A stretch of DNA of 64,000 nucleotides, from positions 1 to 64,000 of the forward strand of contig JAWLDA010000002.1 in NCBI GenBank assembly GCA_041686855.1. The letters run 5' to 3'. The translations under genes were made by a program, and so were the position numbers. The notes below the pieces were generated by a model. It was not told where the DNA came from, ran no database searches, and saw nothing but the letters and a program-made list of their open reading frames with translations. Positions 50,142 to 59,958 of this stretch are shown here, one piece after another. The DNA comes from JAWLDA01 sp041686855. Its GTDB lineage: Bacteria; Bacillota; Limnochordia; DTU080; RSA5. Each line of letters opens with the position of its first letter. Position 1 is the first letter of the stretch.

Positions 50142-52883
50142 TTAGACGCGCACGGGTACAATCCCTTTCCTTACCTTGCGCCGCAGCCCCACCAAACATG
50201 TCTCAGCGACTTGTGACAGCGATGAGAGTGAGAAGACGACGACCCAATCGTACCACTGCAACGGTGTCGTTTTAAAGACCGCTGCAGCGGGTCCCCAATA
50301 GACGACGCCCACCTGCATGGCGAGGGAGGCCGCTACCGCAAGGAGGAGCCACCGGTTGCCGAAGAAGCCTATCCTAAGTAGACTATTGTGTTCGGAGCGA
50401 CACTGAAAGACGTAAATGAGCTGAGCGACTACGAGGGTCGTAAAGGACAGGGTCCGAGCGTACGCCAAGGGCTCCGAGCCCTGGGGTGGATCTAGAAAGG
50501 CACCCAACGCGAACGCGGCGACGGCAGCCAGGGCAATAAAGCTTCCGCGAGCGATGATCTTGATGTGCAACCCGCGAGAGAAAATGCCTTCACGTGGGTG
50601 GCGCGGCGGATGTCTCATCACGTCTCGCTCGGGCGGATCGACCCCGAGAGCCATGGCCGGTAAGCCATCTGTGACGAGGTTCATCCACAGGATTTGGACG
50701 GGGATCAGCGGGAGAGGCCATCCCAGCAGTGTAGCCATGAACATGGCCAGCACCTCTCCGGTGTTGCAGGCCAGCAAGTAGCGAATGAATTTACGCACAT
50801 TGTCGTAGATGCCTCGGCCCTCTTCTACGGCTGCGACGATCGTCGAGTAATTGTCGTCGGCCAACACCATGGCAGACGCCTCTCGGGTTACGTCTGTCCC
50901 GGAGGCACCCATCGCCACGCCGATATCCGCCTCCTTGACGGCCGGTGCGTCATTGACACCGTCGCCGGTCATCGCCACGACATGCCCCCGCTCTTTCAAG
51001 GCCCGCACTATCCGAAGCTTGTGGCGAGGCGAGACCCGGGCGAAGATGTTCGTCCCTTCCGCGACCTCCTTGAGTTGGTCGTCGTCCATCTGATCGAGTT
51101 CCTTGCCGGTGATTGGAGCCCCTGCCCCAATGCCGATCCGTCGTGCGATTGCCTCTGCCGTACGCGGGTGATCGCCGGTCACCATCACCGTACGAATACC
51201 AGCCCGACGTGCAATGGTGACAGCCTGAGCCACGTCCTTGCGAGGGGGATCCATCATTCCGGCGAACCCGACGAAGATGAGGTCCTTCTCGCACACGGCC
51301 TCGTCCGGTTCGCTTCGTACACTGCCGCGCCCGAGGGGTTTGTAGGCCAACGCCAGGACGCGCAGCGCGTCGGCAGCGTACGCCTCGGCCCGCTCTAAGT
51401 AACGCTCCCGTTCTCGGCGGGAGAGTGGCCGCTCTGAGTCCGCCCCCTGAATGCGGCGACACCGCTCGAGGACCACATCCGGTGCCCCTTTCACCAGAGC
51501 ATAGTGACGTCCGTCCACTTCGACCACAACGCTCATGCGCTTTCGATCAGAGTCAAATGGAATCTCCCCGATCCGACGGGCCCGACTAAGCTCCTGGAGA
51601 AAGCTCTTTCCGGCTTTGTGCGCGCACACGAGGAGTGCGCCCTCCGTCGGATCGCCGAGGATTCCCCGCGCCCCTTTGCCGCGTGCGCCCCCCTTGCGAT
51701 CCGAGATAAGCGTCGCATCGTTACATAGCGCGGCCACCCACAACGCTGACTTGAGGGCGTAATCCCGTGCGTCGATGCGCTCACCGCCACGCAGGAACGA
51801 ACCCTTCGGCACGTACCCCTGACCGCTCACCTTCACATCCCCGTTTGGCAAACATAGCCGGGTGACGGTCATTTGATTCTCAGTAAGCGTGCCCGTCTTA
51901 TCCGAACAGATGACAGAGGCGCATCCCAGCGTCTCGACCGCGGGCAGTCGACGCACAATCGCATTCCTACGAATCATGCGCTGAACGCCAAGGGCTAAAG
52001 CCACCGTGACCACCGCCGGCATCCCCTCGGGGATTGCCGCAACAGCTAAGCTGACAGCCGTGAGAAACATATTGTAGACCGGGAGTCCACTGGCTACTCC
52101 CGTTGCAAAGACAGCAGCCACGATGAGAAGGCAGGCGAGGACCAACCACCGTCCCAGTTGCTCCAGACGCCGCTGCAGCGGCGTCTGCCCGTCGCCGGCG
52201 CTTTGAATGAGCGATGCGATATCTCCGATCTGCGTCTTCATGCCCGTGGCGATCACCAACGCCTCGGCCCGGCCTTTGACAATACTGGTCCCCATGTACA
52301 TCATGTTCTTGCGATCCGCCAGCTCAGTCTGGGCCGAACCGACCCAGGTTTCGTCCTTTTTGACGGGAACCGACTCTCCCGTCAAAGGGCTCTCGTCGAC
52401 CGCCAGCGATCGCTTACTCAAGATCCGGGCATCCGCCGGTACTCGATCCCCTTCACCCAAGAGCAGCACATCCCCGGGAACCACTTCGCTGGCGGGCACC
52501 TCGAGCCGCTCCCCACTCCGGCGCACGGTCGTGGTCGGTGCGGTCATCTCTTTGAGCGCTGCGAGGGACCGCTCCGCCCGAAACTCCTGCACAAACCCAA
52601 GGACTGCATTGAGAGCGACGATAGCCACAATGGCCAACGCGTCGATCACTTCGCCTAGGAGGGCTGAGATCGCCGCCGCTCCTACAAGGACGAGCACCAT
52701 AAAGTCCGTAAACTGCTTGCAAAAGATCGAGAGAATGCCGGCGCGCTGCGCCTCAGCCAATCTGTTTGCGCCGTGCTCAGCCAAACGCCGCTTCCACTCT
52801 TTTCTGGAGAGGCCGTCCTCGGGATCGACTTTGAGACGTCGAGCGGTCTCCTCAATGGATAGTGTGTGCCAGTCTATGTGCAT
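50142..52883 (-). CDS. P-type cation (Ca2+-type) ATPase
   Basis: A 913-residue P2-type ATPase like YloB of Bacillus, a Ca2+ pump linked to germination and Ca2+ handling. It has the N-terminal cation ATPase domain, TGES (actuator), DKTGTLTENQ (phosphorylated Asp), MVTGDHPRTA, TGDGVNDAPA and about ten membrane segments, with NTGEV in M4-M6 context. It lies upstream of yicC as yloB does. Ca2+ is inferred from synteny and the P2A look; Mn2+ cannot be excluded. Confidence 0.93.
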   Translation of the reverse strand: MHIDWHTLSIEETARRLKVDPEDGLSRKEWKRRLAEHGANRLAEAQRAGILSIFCKQFTDFMVLVLVGAAAISALLGEVIDALAIVAIVALNAVLGFVQEFRAERSLAALKEMTAPTTTVRRSGERLEVPASEVVPGDVLLLGEGDRVPADARILSKRSLAVDESPLTGESVPVKKDETWVGSAQTELADRKNMMYMGTSIVKGRAEALVIATGMKTQIGDIASLIQSAGDGQTPLQRRLEQLGRWLVLACLLIVAAVFATGVASGLPVYNMFLTAVSLAVAAIPEGMPAVVTVALALGVQRMIRRNAIVRRLPAVETLGCASVICSDKTGTLTENQMTVTRLCLPNGDVKVSGQGYVPKGSFLRGGERIDARDYALKSALWVAALCNDATLISDRKGGARGKGARGILGDPTEGALLVCAHKAGKSFLQELSRARRIGEIPFDSDRKRMSVVVEVDGRHYALVKGAPDVVLERCRRIQGADSERPLSRRERERYLERAEAYAADALRVLALAYKPLGRGSVRSEPDEAVCEKDLIFVGFAGMMDPPRKDVAQAVTIARRAGIRTVMVTGDHPRTAEAIARRIGIGAGAPITGKELDQMDDDQLKEVAEGTNIFARVSPRHKLRIVRALKERGHVVAMTGDGVNDAPAVKEADIGVAMGASGTDVTREASAMVLADDNYSTIVAAVEEGRGIYDNVRKFIRYLLACNTGEVLAMFMATLLGWPLPLIPVQILWMNLVTDGLPAMALGVDPPERDVMRHPPRHPREGIFSRGLHIKIIARGSFIALAAVAAFALGAFLDPPQGSEPLAYARTLSFTTLVVAQLIYVFQCRSEHNSLLRIGFFGNRWLLLAVAASLAMQVGVVYWGPAAAVFKTTPLQWYDWVVVFSLSSLSQVAETCLVGLRRKVRKGIVPVRV

Positions 52884-53075
52884 CCTCTGTCCGTCACCCC
52901 GTTCCTAAAGACCCGCGTTGGAGCAACCTCACATTCGTCAATGCCGGCGAGAGGTTATCCGCTCGGGTCCTACCCTGATGGGTATGATGAGAAGGAGTGA
53001 AAAGATGCTGGGGGGTGCGCGTATTTGAGTTACCCCTTCACCCGTTGTAGATGAAACGGACGGCTTTCGGGTATC

Positions 53076-53936
53076 TTAGAGGCGTTCGAGGAGCTGAAGG
53101 GCCCGGGGATTTCCGGGTTCGAGTTGGAGGGCGCGGTCGGCAGCGTGCTGTATCAAGGCGGCCAAGGAGGTTTCGACCGTCTCGAGGTCGATCTCCAAGC
53201 GCTGAGCGAGCTCTTCATCGATGACAAAACTCTCGGGTGACGCAGTATACGCTGCGCGTATACCCTCAAGACTCTCCCCGAGGAGGATGTGGAATTGTGC
53301 GTCTCGCGTGCCGAGGTAGCGCGCTTCGGAGAGGATCGATGCCGCTTGGAACGGCTCCTCTTGTCGTATGTGAATTGCGGCGGAGCGCAGAATCGGTGAG
53401 AGCCACTCTTGGGAGATTTCGAGCGCACGTGAATAATGGCGGACGGCCTCGGTAAGGTCACCTTCAAACTCCGCCACCTGCCCGAGCCCGTATTCGACGG
53501 AGGCTTGGTTCGGCAGGAGCCGGTCGGCCTCCAACAGCATGCTCTTAGCTTCGAGGGGACGTTGCTGTCCGAGCTCCAAACGGCCCAGAAGCGCGTACGC
53601 TAACGCGTGGTCCGCGGTAGATAGACCGCTTGTGTGAATGAGGCGGGAGTACGTCTCGCGCGCCGCCTCGACATTTTCGCTCGATTCGTACGTCAGAGCG
53701 AGGATAAGGAGCGCTTCCACCAGGTCGTCCGTATTTTGGGCACTCTCGGCGGCCTCACTTAACTGAACAGTCACCCAGTCGATCCACCCGACGCTCAGGT
53801 AGCGGTACGACACATCGAGGGCGCGCGTTTCAGGCGGGATGGATTGCGCCAAAACGGAGCCTTTAACGAGGGCCCCAGCCGCGATCATCCCTACGAAGAG
53901 GCCGATAAAGAGTGTTGCGGTGAATGCGCGTCGCAA
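53076..53936 (-). CDS. Membrane-anchored TPR protein
   Basis: A 286-residue protein with an N-terminal signal or anchor (about residues 5-30) and four or more tetratricopeptide-like repeats (such as ALAYALLGRLELGQQRPLEA and VEYGLGQVAEFEGDLTEAV). It is probably exported or periplasm-facing, acting as a scaffold. No specific partner is known. It is divergent from rqcH, and downstream lies an empty stretch before the P-ATPase. Confidence 0.75.
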   Translation of the reverse strand: MRRAFTATLFIGLFVGMIAAGALVKGSVLAQSIPPETRALDVSYRYLSVGWIDWVTVQLSEAAESAQNTDDLVEALLILALTYESSENVEAARETYSRLIHTSGLSTADHALAYALLGRLELGQQRPLEAKSMLLEADRLLPNQASVEYGLGQVAEFEGDLTEAVRHYSRALEISQEWLSPILRSAAIHIRQEEPFQAASILSEARYLGTRDAQFHILLGESLEGIRAAYTASPESFVIDEELAQRLEIDLETVETSLAALIQHAADRALQLEPGNPRALQLLERL

Positions 53937-53990
53937 TCCGTCTACCTCCTACAAACGCCCCAAAGCGCTACGGCCGCAGGGTAACGCCAC

Positions 53991-54019
53991 TTGATGATGA
54001 CGGCGTTTCACGTTACACT
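53991..54019 (+). promoter_or_regulatory. Possible SigA-type promoter of rqcH
   Basis: TTGATG (53991-53996), 17-bp spacer, TACACT (54014-54019). The site is about 70 bp ahead of the rqcH start and follows the divergent TPR gene. Confidence 0.5.
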
Positions 54020-54090
54020 TTCCTCTGAAGCCATTCTTCACCGTAATGTGCGCTCCTGCCCGGTGAGAAAAGACGAGGTAGAGATTAAGG

Positions 54091-55860
54091 ATGCCGATTG
54101 ACGGAATTCTCTTCACCGCCCTCTCCCGAGAACTCAACACGCTTTTGACCAATGGTCGTATTCAAGGCGTTCTCCAACCGAAGTCCGACGAGATTCACCT
54201 CCAGATACGACGACCCGGAGCGACCATCCGGCTGGTGATCAGTGTACATCCCCAACTCGCCCGCATCCACGTGACACAGGGCCAAAGCGAGAATCCACTG
54301 ATGCCGCCCTCGTTCTGCCTATTTCTGCGCAAGCACCTGATTCCGGGTCGCATCCTAGGCGTGCGCCAGGCAGGGATGGAGCGAAGTCTCACCCTGCGCA
54401 TCGAAGGGTACAGTGCCGAGGGCGAGCGCGTCGAGCGGCTTCTTGTCGTAGAGATCATGGGTCGCCACAGCAATGTAATACTGGTCGACGCCCAGACAGG
54501 CCTCATCATGGACGCCCTCAAACGTGTTCCCAGCGAGGTGAACAGCTACCGGGAAGTCCTTTCGAATCGTCCGTACGTTGGTCCACCCCCCCAGGAGAAG
54601 GTGTTGCCTGCGGACCTCTCCTTTGAGGAGTTCGACCTCGCCATACGCCACTTGCCGGCGTCGAGCCAAGTGGCCAAAGGGATACAGCGTACCGTGATGG
54701 GACTCAGTCCGCTGGCTGCGCGCGAGATCGTCGCCCGGGCCGGCCTGCCCCCCGACGCAAACCGTGCTGATCTCACATTTGAGTCGATTGAGCAATTATG
54801 GCAGGCGTTTACCCATCTCATGGAGGCCCTCGAACGGGGCGCGATCGAGCCGACAGCTGTGGTAGGGGCGGAATCGACCGACTTTTGGTGCTTCTCCCTT
54901 TACACGCTTGCGGGCGAAGCCACTCGCTATCCCAATTTGCAGGAGTTGTTGGACGAAGTTTACACCAAAAAGGCGAACCAGGCGATCCTCGAACAACTAC
55001 TCCACCGCCTGCAGTCGACTCTCGCGACACAGCTCGAACGGATCGATCGCAAGATCGGGCGTCAACAGGCTTCCGTCACGAAGGGAGAACGCGCCGACGA
55101 GTACAAACGCAATGGCGATCTCTTGATTGCCAACCTCTATCAACTGGGGGATCTCCCTCCCGGTATGGACCGCGTCCAACTCCCCGATTACTACACCGAC
55201 GGTCGGCTCATCGAGATCCCGATCAATCCGCAGAAGTCGCCCAGCGAGAACGCGCAGGAGTACTTCAAGCGGTACCAGAAGGCCCGCAAGACCGAAGAGA
55301 AGGCGGGCGAACAGTTGCGGGCCTCTCAGGAAGAGCGGGCATACCTCGAGTCCGTGCAGGTCGCGCTCTCTTCAAACCAAACACTCGAATCGCTGCGCGA
55401 GATTGAGTTGGAGCTCATCCGCGGAGGATACCTTGACGCGCCGAGGGAGAGCACCCAACAACGGCGCTCACAGCGCGATCTGGCTGGAAGCGCCTCGACG
55501 CCCTTTGAATACACGTCAAGCGACGGATTTACCATTGCGGTAGGGCGCAACAACCGTCAAAACGACGAGCTCACCTTGAGAACAGCAAAACCGGAGGATC
55601 TGTGGTTTCATACTAAGGAGATTCCAGGGGCGCACGTCTTGGTGCGAACGGAAGGCAAAGAGGTACCCGACCAAACCATCAACGAGGCAGCCAATCTGGC
55701 CGCCTACCATAGCAAAGGGCGCATGTCCAGCAACGTGCCTGTCGATTTCACGCACGTCAAATACGTTCGCAAGCCCAACGGAGCCAAGCCGGGCATGGTA
55801 ATCTACGAGCGCCATAAAACGGTGTACGTTACGCCCGAAGCTGTCACGAGCGAGTCGTAA
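54091..55860 (+). CDS. rqcH: Ribosome quality-control factor RqcH (NFACT protein)
   Basis: RqcH binds stalled 50S-peptidyl-tRNA complexes and adds Ala tails that mark proteins for decay. The 589-residue protein has NFACT-N (about 1-200), helix-hairpin-helix, coiled coils (about 290-430) and NFACT-R (about 465-575; GRNNRQND, WFHTKEIPGAHV, VKYVRKPNGAKPG). The Asp97-Arg98 pair essential in Bacillus is Glu97-Arg98 here (GMERSL). It is yloA, here facing away from the yloB-like ATPase. Confidence 0.95.
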   Translation: MPIDGILFTALSRELNTLLTNGRIQGVLQPKSDEIHLQIRRPGATIRLVISVHPQLARIHVTQGQSENPLMPPSFCLFLRKHLIPGRILGVRQAGMERSLTLRIEGYSAEGERVERLLVVEIMGRHSNVILVDAQTGLIMDALKRVPSEVNSYREVLSNRPYVGPPPQEKVLPADLSFEEFDLAIRHLPASSQVAKGIQRTVMGLSPLAAREIVARAGLPPDANRADLTFESIEQLWQAFTHLMEALERGAIEPTAVVGAESTDFWCFSLYTLAGEATRYPNLQELLDEVYTKKANQAILEQLLHRLQSTLATQLERIDRKIGRQQASVTKGERADEYKRNGDLLIANLYQLGDLPPGMDRVQLPDYYTDGRLIEIPINPQKSPSENAQEYFKRYQKARKTEEKAGEQLRASQEERAYLESVQVALSSNQTLESLREIELELIRGGYLDAPRESTQQRRSQRDLAGSASTPFEYTSSDGFTIAVGRNNRQNDELTLRTAKPEDLWFHTKEIPGAHVLVRTEGKEVPDQTINEAANLAAYHSKGRMSSNVPVDFTHVKYVRKPNGAKPGMVIYERHKTVYVTPEAVTSES

Positions 55861-56011
55861 CGTTGGAAATAAAACAGAAAGCGAGCGAGTTCGTCGCGTC
55901 TTGCGACCCTCTGCGCCCGCCCTCTGCTCGACCATCCCAGGTAAGGCGTGAACCGGGTCACGCTTTGGAATGGTGCAAATGTGTGTTTATGATGATTCAA
56001 CGCACTACTTG

Positions 56012-57292
56012 TTATTCCTCTCGTAATGCAAGCGCTTTCGCACCAATATCTCTGCGAAAGTAGCGGTTTTCAAAGTGGATCTTCTCAGCTGCACTGTACG
56101 CTCGTTCGATGGCCGCCTCCAAGCCCTCTCCCCAGGCTGTCACCCCGAGGACGCGGCCGCCGTCAGTTAATGCGACGCCGCCTTCTGCTCGGGTGCCCGC
56201 GTGAAAGACGAGAACCTCCGGGTCGGCCTGTGCCTCGTTGAGACCATCAATGGGAAATCCGGTTTGATACGCGCCGGGGTAACCACCGGACGCCATCACG
56301 ACGCAGACGCACGCGCGAGGATCCCACTCGAGTTTCACGGAAGAAAGATCGCCGGAGATCGTGGCCAGGAGCGGATCTACCAGATCGCTCTTTAGTCGAG
56401 GCAGGACGACTTGCGTCTCGGGATCACCGAATCGGCAATTGAACTCGACTACTTTGGGACCTGAGGCCGTGATCATGAGGCCCGCGTAAAGGATGCCCTG
56501 GTACACCCGGCCTTCGGCCGCCATCGCCGCCACCGTCGGTAGGAAGATGTCGTTAAGCGTTTGAGAGTACACCTCATCAGTAACGATTGGCGCCGGAGAG
56601 TAAGCTCCCATGCCACCCGTGTTGGGGCCCGTGTCGCCTTCCCCCACGGCTTTATGGTCTTGAGCCCCAGCCATCGGTAGAACGCGCTCACCATCGACGA
56701 ACGCCAAGATACTCGCTTCCTGTCCGACGAGGAACTCCTCGACAACGACGCGATCCCCTGCTTCGCCAAAGAGGCGATCTTCCATGATCCGCTCGATCGC
56801 TGCGTCGGCTTCGGCAATGCTCGAGCAGACCGAGACTCCTTTCCCGGCCGCCAACCCCTCCGCCTTAACGACGACCGGCGCACCCATTCGCCGCACCGCC
56901 TCGCGGGCGGCCTTCGGCGAATCACATACGACAAATTCAGCCGTCGGTACACCGTGACGGGCCATTAACTCTTTGGCAAAGCTTTTGCTGCTTTCAATGG
57001 CAGCGGCCTTTCGGCTCGGTCCGACGGCCCTGACCCCTTTGGCTCTCAACGCGTCGACCAGGCCCAAATCGAGGTAGGCCTCCGGTCCGACGACGGCGAG
57101 GTCCACCTTCTCGGCTGCCGCCCAAGCCGCGATCTCATCGACGCCGCCTGTCGGCTCTGGCTCGCACCGCCCCACCTGGAGCATACCGACGTTGCCGCTC
57201 TGACAGATCACCTCAGAGACTTGGGGACTCTGGGCGAGCTTCCACGCGATCGCATGCTCACGTCCGCCATTGCCAACGACCAACACCTTCAT
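56012..57292 (-). CDS. purD: Phosphoribosylamine-glycine ligase
   Basis: PurD makes GAR from PRA, glycine and ATP. The 426-residue ATP-grasp enzyme has GNGGREHAIAWKL at the N terminus, VVKAEGLAAGKGV and EFNCRFGDPETQ. ATG 57292 overlaps the purH stop as ATGA. It is the last pur gene in the run. Confidence 0.97.
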   Translation of the reverse strand: MKVLVVGNGGREHAIAWKLAQSPQVSEVICQSGNVGMLQVGRCEPEPTGGVDEIAAWAAAEKVDLAVVGPEAYLDLGLVDALRAKGVRAVGPSRKAAAIESSKSFAKELMARHGVPTAEFVVCDSPKAAREAVRRMGAPVVVKAEGLAAGKGVSVCSSIAEADAAIERIMEDRLFGEAGDRVVVEEFLVGQEASILAFVDGERVLPMAGAQDHKAVGEGDTGPNTGGMGAYSPAPIVTDEVYSQTLNDIFLPTVAAMAAEGRVYQGILYAGLMITASGPKVVEFNCRFGDPETQVVLPRLKSDLVDPLLATISGDLSSVKLEWDPRACVCVVMASGGYPGAYQTGFPIDGLNEAQADPEVLVFHAGTRAEGGVALTDGGRVLGVTAWGEGLEAAIERAYSAAEKIHFENRYFRRDIGAKALALREE

Positions 57293-57888
57293 TCCAAACC
57301 CTCCAAGCGTTCGAGATACGTAACGATCGAGCGATCGTACTCGGCCGTGTGCCGGAAGGCCTCGAGTGCGAGGGCACGCCGCGTCGTTTGCCCGACGTCA
57401 CCCTCTTGCTCCAGTCGTTCGAGGACTTCTCCAAAACGCTCGGGGTTGACGACGACGATGACATCGGGGTGGTTCTTCGCCGCGGCCCGCACCATCGTCG
57501 GCCCACCGATGTCGATCATTTCGAGCGCCTCGGCGAGGGTGGTCTCGGGACGGCTGACCGTCTGGGAGAACGGATACAAGTTGACTGCCACCAAATCGAT
57601 CGGTTGGATGCCCGCATCGACCAATGACTGCTTGTCCGCGTCCAAACTCCTCCTAGCAAGAATTCCGCAGTGCACCTTGGGGTGCAATGTCTTCACCCGA
57701 CCGTCGAGTATCTCCGGAAAGCCGGTCACATCGCTAATGTAGGTGACGGGAATCCCGTTCTCTTGGAGATGCCGATACGTGCCCCCTGTGGAGATGATCT
57801 CCACACCCAATGCGACGAGTCCTTTAGCGAACGACACCGCACCCGATTTATCGTACAAACTCATTAATGCGCGCTTCACACTGCTCAT
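57289..57888 (-). CDS. purH: IMP cyclohydrolase, stand-alone N-terminal domain of PurH
   Basis: The 199-residue product matches only the cyclohydrolase (MGS-like) half of bifunctional PurH: ALMSLYDKSGAVSFAKGLV, EIISTGGTYRHLQ, DGRVKTLHPKVHCGIL and NLYPF. PurH is normally about 510 residues, with an AICAR formyltransferase half. Here the frame ends neatly after the first domain (EYDRSIVTYL) and overlaps purD as ATGA. No formyltransferase half is found in the window, so another gene must supply it. Confidence 0.93.
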   Translation of the reverse strand: MSSVKRALMSLYDKSGAVSFAKGLVALGVEIISTGGTYRHLQENGIPVTYISDVTGFPEILDGRVKTLHPKVHCGILARRSLDADKQSLVDAGIQPIDLVAVNLYPFSQTVSRPETTLAEALEMIDIGGPTMVRAAAKNHPDVIVVVNPERFGEVLERLEQEGDVGQTTRRALALEAFRHTAEYDRSIVTYLERLEGLE

Positions 57889-58568
57889 TGGTGAGAGTCT
57901 CCATTCGTCCGAGGTACGGAGCCATCCCGCTGGATGACCCGTCTGTCTGCGAGATAGAGGAAGCCACCTGCCATCAACGCAATCGCCTCAGGGTAGATCT
58001 GATGTTCGACGGCGAGGATGCGCTCAGCCAGGTCCTCCGGCGTATCGTTGTCGTGGACGGCTACCGGGCGCTGAAGAATGATCGGCCCCGAGTCAACGCC
58101 GTCGTCGACCAGATGCACCGTGGCGCCCGATACTTTTACGCCATGGGCGATCGCCTGTTCGTGTGGGCGCAACCCTGGAAACGACGGCAAGAGGGACGGA
58201 TGAATGTTTACAATCCGATGCGTGTACTCGTGGACGAAGTCCGCGGGCAGGATGCGCATGTAACCCGCCAGCACAATCAGTTCGACGCCGGCATCCTCGA
58301 GGTGACGGCGCACATCGGCATGATACTCGGCGGCCGAGGCGGCTGTGCGATAGTCGAGCCCAACGGCGTTGACCCCTAATTCACCGGCCTTGGCAAGAGC
58401 AGGAGCGTCAGGACGGTCGGCGAGGACCACTGCCGGGCGGGCCGGAATGAGCCCCTCTTTGCAAGCCTTGAGGATGGCTACCATGTTTGATCCCCGCCCA
58501 GATACCATAAAGCCGATGCGGAGGGGATCGATCGATGTAGCTGGGCGTCCAAGCGGGATGGGTCTCAT
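57885..58568 (-). CDS. purN: GAR formyltransferase (10-formyl-THF type)
   Basis: PurN formylates GAR. The 227-residue protein has GFMVSGRGSNM, HPSLLPSFPGLRPHEQAI (catalytic Asn-His region) and VDDGVDSGPII. Its ATG overlaps the purF stop as ATGA, and its stop overlaps purH as ATGA, so purF-purN-purH-purD is a chain of coupled genes. Confidence 0.97.
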   Translation of the reverse strand: MRPIPLGRPATSIDPLRIGFMVSGRGSNMVAILKACKEGLIPARPAVVLADRPDAPALAKAGELGVNAVGLDYRTAASAAEYHADVRRHLEDAGVELIVLAGYMRILPADFVHEYTHRIVNIHPSLLPSFPGLRPHEQAIAHGVKVSGATVHLVDDGVDSGPIILQRPVAVHDNDTPEDLAERILAVEHQIYPEAIALMAGGFLYLADRRVIQRDGSVPRTNGDSHQ

Positions 58569-59956
58569 GAGCGCATGGCCCCTTCGTCAAAGAGATCGGT
58601 GTGCACGTCGACCTCGATCTCGGTCGGATAGCGTCCATCGAAACACGCCGTGCAGAGGCGCTCTCCCGTGATGCCGACGGCCTGATAAAGGGAGTCCATC
58701 TCCAAATAGGTGAGCGTGTCTGCGCCGATCACTTGGCAGATCTCCCCTACTGAACGGTGCGATGCGATCAACTCATCGCTGGTCGGAACATCAATGCCGT
58801 AATGACACGGATGAGAGAACGGCGGGGACGCAACCATCATGTGCACCTCGGCGGCCCCGGCGTCGCGCAAGAGTTGGATCGTCTTGGCGCTGGTGGTGCC
58901 GCGCACGATCGAATCGTCCACCAAGATGACGCGACGCCCCCGGACAATCTCTTTGATGGGGTTCAACTTGATCTGCACGCCCACGCGACGCATGCTTTGA
59001 GTAGGCTGGATAAACGTCCGACCGACGTAACGATTCTTGGCCAGGGCCACGTCGAAGGGGATCCCCGACTCCTCGGCATAACCGAGCGCCGCGGAGAGCG
59101 CTGAATCAGGCGCGGGGATCACGAGGTCGGCATCGATCGGCCGCTGTCGTGCAAGACGACGCCCTATCTCCTTGCGTACTTCATGTACGGTCTTGCCCCC
59201 GATGATGCTGTCTGGACGGGCAAAGTAGATGTACTCGAAGACACAGAAAGCATCCTTACGCCGCGGAGCGAAGTGCTGCGTGCGTAGGCCCTCTTTGTCA
59301 ATGACGACCATCTCGCCGGGCTCGACGTCTCGCACCAACTCTCCGCCGACCGTATCAAAGGCGCACGACTCCGAGGAGAGGAACCAAGCGTCCCCTTTGC
59401 GCCCCAACGATAATGGCCGAATGCCAAGGGGGTCCCGTATGCCGATGAGGCGATCGTTCGTCATCAACACAACGGTGTATCCACCGACAATCTGGGTTAC
59501 CGAGCACTTGACGGCCTCTTCGAGTCCCACGTCGGACTCCCCGGCAATCAGATTGATGATCACCTCACTGTCCGTCGTCGTCTGAAACGTGGCGCCCGTG
59601 TCGAGCAATCGCTTGCGCAGTCGCTGCGTGTTCGTCAAGTTTCCGTTGTGCGCCAGCGCGATTTGACCGTGGTGCGAGAAGACTTGCAGGGGCTGCGCAT
59701 TCACCAAATGCGTCGCACCGGTGGTCGAGTAGCGCACGTGTCCGATGCTGATCCCCCCGCGCAGTTTTGCGAGCGCGTGGTCGTCAAAGACCTGGGAGGC
59801 GAGTCCCATCCCTTTGTGAATGCGCATCCTCGAGCCGTCCGAGACCACCATACCAGCGCTCTCCTGCCCGCGATGCTGCAGAGCGTACAATCCAAGGTAG
59901 GTCAAATCGGCAGCGTCCGTCGTCTGTGGAGCAAACACGCCAAAGATGCCGCACAT
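58565..59956 (-). CDS. purF: Amidophosphoribosyltransferase
   Basis: PurF commits PRPP to purine synthesis. The 463-residue product begins MCGIFG, so removal of Met exposes the nucleophile Cys directly, with no propeptide. The phosphoribosyl domain has VILVDDSIVRGTT. Cys residues placed like the [4Fe-4S] ligands of the Bacillus enzyme are present (FCVFEY, HPCHYG and LCTACF). ATG 59956 follows GGAGG. Confidence 0.96.
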   Translation of the reverse strand: MCGIFGVFAPQTTDAADLTYLGLYALQHRGQESAGMVVSDGSRMRIHKGMGLASQVFDDHALAKLRGGISIGHVRYSTTGATHLVNAQPLQVFSHHGQIALAHNGNLTNTQRLRKRLLDTGATFQTTTDSEVIINLIAGESDVGLEEAVKCSVTQIVGGYTVVLMTNDRLIGIRDPLGIRPLSLGRKGDAWFLSSESCAFDTVGGELVRDVEPGEMVVIDKEGLRTQHFAPRRKDAFCVFEYIYFARPDSIIGGKTVHEVRKEIGRRLARQRPIDADLVIPAPDSALSAALGYAEESGIPFDVALAKNRYVGRTFIQPTQSMRRVGVQIKLNPIKEIVRGRRVILVDDSIVRGTTSAKTIQLLRDAGAAEVHMMVASPPFSHPCHYGIDVPTSDELIASHRSVGEICQVIGADTLTYLEMDSLYQAVGITGERLCTACFDGRYPTEIEVDVHTDLFDEGAMRS

Positions 59957-59958
59957 GA

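Noticed and set aside
53005..53028. Seven-codon ORF after a good GAAGGAG site, + strand
   Set aside because: Too short, with no gene directly downstream; the nearest rightward gene starts 1 kb later.
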